A stretch of DNA of 9,898 nucleotides from Anaerolinea sp. (GTDB lineage: Bacteria > Chloroflexota > Anaerolineae > Anaerolineales > Anaerolineaceae). The DNA is taken from NCBI GenBank assembly GCA_013824385.1, contig PNNU01000088.1, forward strand, positions 1 to 9,898, given 5' to 3'. Below, piece after piece: positions 7,093 through 9,898 of this stretch. A program made the translations under genes and the position numbers. The notes under the pieces were generated by a model that saw only the letters and a list, made by a program, of their open reading frames with translations, searched no databases and had not been told where the DNA came from. Position 1 is the first letter of the stretch. Each line of letters starts with the position of its first letter.

Positions 7093-7161
7093 ATGGATAT
7101 TTCTGAAAGCGTAAAAAAAGTTTTTTCGAAGATGAAACAAATTACATTCCAGGCCAGTTGA
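7093..7161 (+). pseudogene. Short open stretch, possible N-terminal gene fragment
   Basis: An ATG opens a 22-codon frame (MDISESVKKVFSKMKQ...) that stops at 7159-7161. A neighbouring frame stays open from 7131 to a stop at 7191-7193 and reads NYIPGQLRELINM. Joined by a frameshift they would give a short protein start with an amphipathic helix. The helix-then-PG pattern faintly recalls the beginning of SCP2-type sterol-carrier domains, but this is too short to claim. There is no good ribosome binding site. It may be chance. Confidence 0.15.
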
Positions 7162-7249
7162 GAGAATTGATAAATATGACTAATTATTTGTGAAGTATTT
7201 GGTAGATTAATAAGGTCAGATAATATTGGATTAATACTGAAGCTTTTTT

Positions 7250-7261
7250 GAAATCGATTTC
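7250..7261. promoter_or_regulatory. 12-bp palindrome before the racemase gene, possible LacI-type operator
   Basis: GAAATCGATTTC is a perfect palindrome with a central CG, the form typical of LacI/GalR-family operators. Two bases after it lies TATACT (7264-7269), a good match to a -10 hexamer, and the racemase start is 94 bases downstream. The overlap of a palindrome with the expected -35 region would suit repression. No LacI-type regulator gene is in the window, and no -35 hexamer at normal spacing is visible. Confidence 0.35.
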
Positions 7262-7355
7262 GTTATACTCCTACACATTGTTTTGCTTCTTTAGCTTCAA
7301 ATAAGGTAATCTGATAGAAAAGCCTCGCTTTTTAAAACTAACATGGAGAATCAAT

Positions 7356-8051
7356 ATGAAGATTATCGGACTTTTGGGCGGAATGACTTGCGAATCGACC
7401 GTGATCTATTACCAAATAATAAATCGCAACATAAACGACCAATTGGGAAAAGACCACTCAGCAAAAATAATACTTTACAGTGTGGATCTGGAAGAAATAG
7501 AAGTCTTAGTACGTTCAGGGCAATGGGATGCAATAGGTGCCATTCTTGGAGAAGCTGCATCAAAGCTGGAAGGAGCAGGGGCTGATTTTCTCGTTCTATG
7601 CACCAACACCATGCATAAGGTTGTGTCTATCATCGAGACTCATGTGCATATTCCAATTTTGCATATCGTAGATGTCACTGCTGAAGCCATCGCAGAGAGG
7701 GGCTTTCATAGAATAGGATTGATTGGGACTCAAACCACAATGGTAGATTCCTTCTATCGTGCGCGGCTTGAGACCAAATACGGAATCGAGGCGATAGTTC
7801 CACCAGAAAAAGACCGTGAAATTGTTCATCGGGTAATTGTCAAGGAACTTGGATTTGGCAATACTTTTGAAACTTCACGCGTTGAATACCTTCGAATTAT
7901 TGAGGACCTGGCCAGGCATGGTGCCGAAGGTGTCATCCTCGGTTGCACTGAAATACCGCTGTTGGTTCAACAACAACACTCTACTGTGTCATTATTCAAC
8001 TCTACGGCAATCCATGCTAAAGCAGCAGCTATCTTTGCTCTCAGCGGTTGA
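7356..8051 (+). CDS. Aspartate/glutamate racemase family protein
   Basis: A 231-residue cytoplasmic protein of the Asp/Glu racemase superfamily, whose best known members interconvert L- and D-aspartate (or act on related amino acids) without cofactor, using two cysteines. Both are present: C82 in VLCTNTMHK and C197 in ILGCTEIPLL. The N-terminus MKIIGLLGGMTCEST is the family's GGM-x-x-EST opening, with TC where SW is common. The C-terminal LFNSTAIHAKAAA is the usual LFD(S/T)T.IHA.AA with Asn for Asp. Length is normal, so the gene appears intact. TGGAG at 7344-7348 lies seven bases before the start. It stands alone, with non-coding DNA on both sides, and a palindrome at 7250 may control it. Broad specificity or another substrate is possible; D-amino acids for peptidoglycan are one likely use. 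Confidence 0.93.
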   Translation: MKIIGLLGGMTCESTVIYYQIINRNINDQLGKDHSAKIILYSVDLEEIEVLVRSGQWDAIGAILGEAASKLEGAGADFLVLCTNTMHKVVSIIETHVHIPILHIVDVTAEAIAERGFHRIGLIGTQTTMVDSFYRARLETKYGIEAIVPPEKDREIVHRVIVKELGFGNTFETSRVEYLRIIEDLARHGAEGVILGCTEIPLLVQQQHSTVSLFNSTAIHAKAAAIFALSG

Positions 8052-8371
8052 GAAATTCGATATCTGAAGGGCATCCATTACATCTTTAACTATTTAGTTA
8101 AACCCACCGGTAGACAATAATTTCTTTTCTCTGATTATTTGGTACTCGATCTGGTTTTTAAGCAATTTTGAAAAACCCTATGAAGAAATTGATCTATTAT
8201 TGAAAATTGTATAAATCCCTTAACAAGTGACTTCCCTATTGTTTACATTTTGAAGAATTATTAAGTGATTTTCTGGTCTTGGTAACGACCATAATGTTTT
8301 GGTTATTAAATCAAACACGGTAATAACGATCTGCAAGATTCTTCTGACGAGAGAATAAATTTAGAGGAGTT

Positions 8372-8638
8372 AAGAGCCTTACGAAAGCAAAAGGGATATT
8401 TATTAATGCAATCAAAGTAGTTTTAATATTTTTATGTTGATTTGTAACCAGGTTATTGCGCAAACACCAGAAGGTCACATTCATCGATTTATTGTTAATC
8501 GAAATTATGGTAGTGGTCTGGGAGTTGCCAATTTTCATCTGGTTACTAATTCTTAGTATAAAAAATCAAAAGCAAAATTTAATTGATTTTATATATTTTT
8601 TCTGTTATTTGTTTGAATACGCAAAAACCACCCATTAA
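8372..8638 (+). pseudogene. Decayed DUF4386-like gene: N-terminal and C-terminal ends joined
   Basis: One frame reads KSLTKAKGIFINAIKVVLIF from 8372, then an in-frame TGA at 8438-8440, then continues to IEIMVVVWELPIFIWLLI near 8495-8557 and stops at 8636-8638. The first part aligns with the start of the DUF4386 protein encoded at 5397 (KSLKKIARSAGILYF..DVFLIF) if three residues are skipped; the last part aligns with that protein's end (EIAMIGELPIFFWLLIKG). The middle, about 170 codons, is gone, the start codon is lost (GTT precedes the Lys codon), and AGAGGAG at 8363-8369 may be the old ribosome binding site. A terminator follows directly. The C-terminal match is convincing by eye; the N-terminal match is weaker. 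Confidence 0.5.
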
Positions 8639-8667
8639 AAATAGCCAAGGGTGGTTTTATGTTTTTA
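8624..8667 (+). terminator. Terminator after the DUF4386 remnant
   Basis: AAAACCACCC (8624-8633) pairs perfectly over 10 bp with GGGTGGTTTT (8649-8658) around a 15-base loop, followed by ATGTTTTTATTG, which is T-rich. It overlaps the remnant's stop codon, as the old gene's terminator would. Its A-rich left arm could let it work in both directions. Confidence 0.7.
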
Positions 8668-8714
8668 TTGATTTTGATTGAATATTCAAATTCTATGCTT
8701 TTTAACTAAAAAAT

Positions 8715-8746
8715 AAACCACATGGTTTAACCATTTGGATTATAAT
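8715..8746 (+). promoter_or_regulatory. Overlapping inverted repeats with a TATAAT box, possible promoter of the lipoprotein gene
   Basis: AAACCA (8715-8720) with TGGTTT (8723-8728), and TGGTT (8723-8727) with AACCA (8729-8733), form two overlapping inverted repeats sharing one arm. TATAAT (8741-8746) follows seven bases later. A perfect -10 next to a symmetric element suggests a regulated promoter, but no -35 hexamer is evident, and the distance to the lipoprotein start (about 255 bases) implies a long leader. Confidence 0.3.
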
Positions 8747-9001
8747 TGGTCTATCTATTTGTATCTTTAGCACCAAGTTATTTATCTCGATTATTAATTT
8801 CGCCCAATTTTTGTAAGTGTTTATCTTAAATAACATAACAATATTTTTTTATACACATTATTTTTCATCGTTGTCACCCATCAGTAATTCAAAAAATCGC
8901 AACAAATTGAAGGAGGTGGTTAATCCAAACAATAACCTGAAGATGTTATTTGAAACGAGTACAACTAATCACCTACTGAATTCTCAAAAGGAGAAGAAGC
9001 A

Positions 9002-9898
9002 ATGCGTAAGTTATATACGTTAGTTGGTTTGATTATGGTCTTCAGTCTCATTTTATCGGCATGTGGTACACCCGCAAAGACTGAAGCCCCTGCTGCAACA
9101 GAAGCTAATGGTGCAGTAGCCGAAACCCCTGCAGTTGAGCTTGTCTTGAACCCCTACATCGGTTCAAACAAACTTGATGGCAATGGTATTCCCCCCACTT
9201 TCTTTGATGATGTCCATATCCGCAAGGGTTTTGCCTACGCTTTCGACTGGGACACAGTCATCAATGAAGTTTGGAATGGTGAAGCGGTTCAGTCATTGAC
9301 TCTTGCTCTGCCTGGCATGCCTGGCTACAGTGCAGATTCAGCAATGTATTCAATGGATTTAGAAAAATCAGCAGAAGAATTCAAGTTGGCTGATGTCGAT
9401 AAAGATGGCATCCCCGCTGGTGAAGATCCCGATGATGTTTGGGATATGGGTTTCCGTCTGCAGATGATCTACAACACTGGCAACTCAACCCGCCAGATAT
9501 ATTCCGAGATACTTCAATCCGGTCTTGCAGAAGTGAATGAATTGTTCACCATCGAAGTCCTTGGTCTGCCCTGGCCTGCTTACTTGGCTGCTCAACGTGC
9601 CAGAAAAATCCCCATGATGACAGCTGGTTGGTTGGAAGATATCCATGATGCTCATAATTGGTACCAACCTTTTACGACAGGTAATTATGGGGTTCGCCAA
9701 GGCTTACCAGAAGAACTAAATTCACAATTTAATGACCTTTTAAATCAGGGTGTTTCATTGGTTGATCCCACAGCCCGTGCCGAAGTTTATTACAAGATGA
9801 ACCAGCTCTATTTTGATCAGGTTCCAGGTATCATCACCGTTTTACCGACCTCTCATAGTTACGAACAGAAATGGCTCAGTGGTCGTGTTTTGAATCCC
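9002..9898 (+). CDS. Lipoprotein with the C-terminal half of a family 5 ABC substrate-binding protein (3' end outside window)
   Basis: The frame is open from ATG 9002 to the last base of the window (299 codons). AAAAGGAG at 8986-8993 sets the start. Residues 1-20 are a lipoprotein signal peptide ending in the lipobox LSAC (C21), followed by a linker rich in Ala, Thr, Pro and Glu (about 22-46). From residue 50 the sequence matches the C-terminal part of OppA/DppA-type proteins: DDVHIRKGFAYAFDWDTVINEV (quoted in part: VHIRKGFAYAFDWD), LPGMPGY, the YNTGN strand at 157-161, LPWPAYLAAQRA, GWLEDIHDAHNW and VDPTARAEVYYKMNQL. A calcium-loop-like DVDKDGIPAGED lies at 131-142. Typical relatives have some 250-300 more residues before this region, which form most of the first lobe and much of the pocket; these are absent without any frame break. 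It is therefore either a naturally shortened protein or an assembly deletion. Confidence 0.88.
   Translation, partial: MRKLYTLVGLIMVFSLILSACGTPAKTEAPAATEANGAVAETPAVELVLNPYIGSNKLDGNGIPPTFFDDVHIRKGFAYAFDWDTVINEVWNGEAVQSLTLALPGMPGYSADSAMYSMDLEKSAEEFKLADVDKDGIPAGEDPDDVWDMGFRLQMIYNTGNSTRQIYSEILQSGLAEVNELFTIEVLGLPWPAYLAAQRARKIPMMTAGWLEDIHDAHNWYQPFTTGNYGVRQGLPEELNSQFNDLLNQGVSLVDPTARAEVYYKMNQLYFDQVPGIITVLPTSHSYEQKWLSGRVLNP

Larger units (their letters stand above)
6870..7355. other. Non-coding stretch between the membrane-protein cluster and the racemase gene
   Basis: No intact gene is visible. The stretch is AT-rich and starts with a weak hairpin (ATTTGT 6892-6897, ACAAAT 6901-6906, then TTTG) that could end the cluster transcript. 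It then holds the 15-bp inverted repeat (6966-7007), a short open stretch at 7093-7161 that may be a gene fragment, and a 12-bp palindrome with a TATACT at 7264-7269 before the racemase gene. Confidence 0.6.
8052..9001. other. Gene-poor stretch between racemase and lipoprotein genes
   Basis: About 950 AT-rich bases without an intact gene. It holds an AT-rich interrupted palindrome (TTTAACTA 8085-8092, TAGTTAAA 8095-8102), nothing recognisable at 8103-8371, a decayed DUF4386-like remnant (8372-8638) with its terminator, and then the probable promoter and leader of the lipoprotein gene. An AAGGAGG at 8910-8916 is a perfect ribosome binding site with no start codon at usable distance. Confidence 0.6.

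Noticed and set aside
7343..7585. Open frame of 80 codons overlapping the start of the racemase gene
   Set aside because: It is out of frame with the strongly supported racemase, its ATG contains the racemase ribosome binding site, and its composition is that of a shadow frame.
8085..8102. Terminator of the racemase gene
   Set aside because: The interrupted palindrome is nearly all A/T and is followed by CCCACC and no T-tract, so termination cannot be supported.
8311..8538. Minus-strand open frame of 75 codons in the gene-poor stretch
   Set aside because: It is the complement of the DUF4386 remnant, which has recognisable similarity on the + strand; the minus frame has none.
8817..9023. Open frame of 68 codons ahead of the lipoprotein gene
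   Set aside because: No start signal, AT-rich random composition, and it overlaps the lipoprotein start in another frame.
9485..9700. Minus-strand open frame of 71 codons
   Set aside because: It is the complement of the solute-binding lipoprotein gene, which has clear family motifs.

Overview
The window reads as a piece of a Chloroflexota genome, most likely class Anaerolineae. This is inferred from family content and not from any marker gene. The supporting points are a MalT-type LuxR regulator with a C-terminal signature I associate with Chloroflexota, a small 83-residue protein of a type I recall from the same phylum, several DUF4386 membrane proteins, and a lipoprotein with an Ala/Thr/Pro/Glu-rich linker leading into a family 5 solute-binding domain. 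The DNA is moderately AT-rich, every supported gene lies on the + strand, and ribosome binding sites are mostly clear AAGGAG or GGAG.

Layout. Positions 1-1754 hold the C-terminal 583 residues of a large MalT/LuxR-type regulator whose start lies before the window. A strong intrinsic terminator (1786-1817) closes it. After a gap with an inverted repeat comes the 83-aa protein (1939-2190). From 2267 to 6869 there is a run of six co-directional genes: a six-helix membrane protein, a DUF4395 membrane protein with three cysteine pairs, a paralogue of the first membrane protein, an atypical NAD(P)-binding short-chain dehydrogenase-like protein, and two DUF4386 membrane proteins. Five of the six are small multi-pass proteins of about 220-230 residues with no known function. 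Spacing is 22 to about 210 bases, so they may form one or a few transcription units, possibly under the upstream regulator.

Positions 6870-7355 are non-coding, with a perfect 15-bp inverted repeat and a 12-bp LacI-type palindrome before an aspartate/glutamate racemase family gene (7356-8051). Positions 8052-9001 hold no intact gene. They contain what looks like the decayed remnant of another DUF4386 gene, with its N-terminal and C-terminal ends joined, and its terminator.

From 9002 to the window end runs an open reading frame for a lipoprotein. It joins a normal signal peptide and linker directly to the C-terminal half of a family 5 oligopeptide/dipeptide-binding protein, so the whole N-terminal part of the binding lobe is missing. 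It is open at its 3' end.

No rRNA, tRNA, CRISPR array or transposase was seen. The most interesting points are the trimmed solute-binding lipoprotein, the cluster of unknown membrane proteins around one oxidoreductase, and the DUF4386 remnant that suggests gene turnover in this family.
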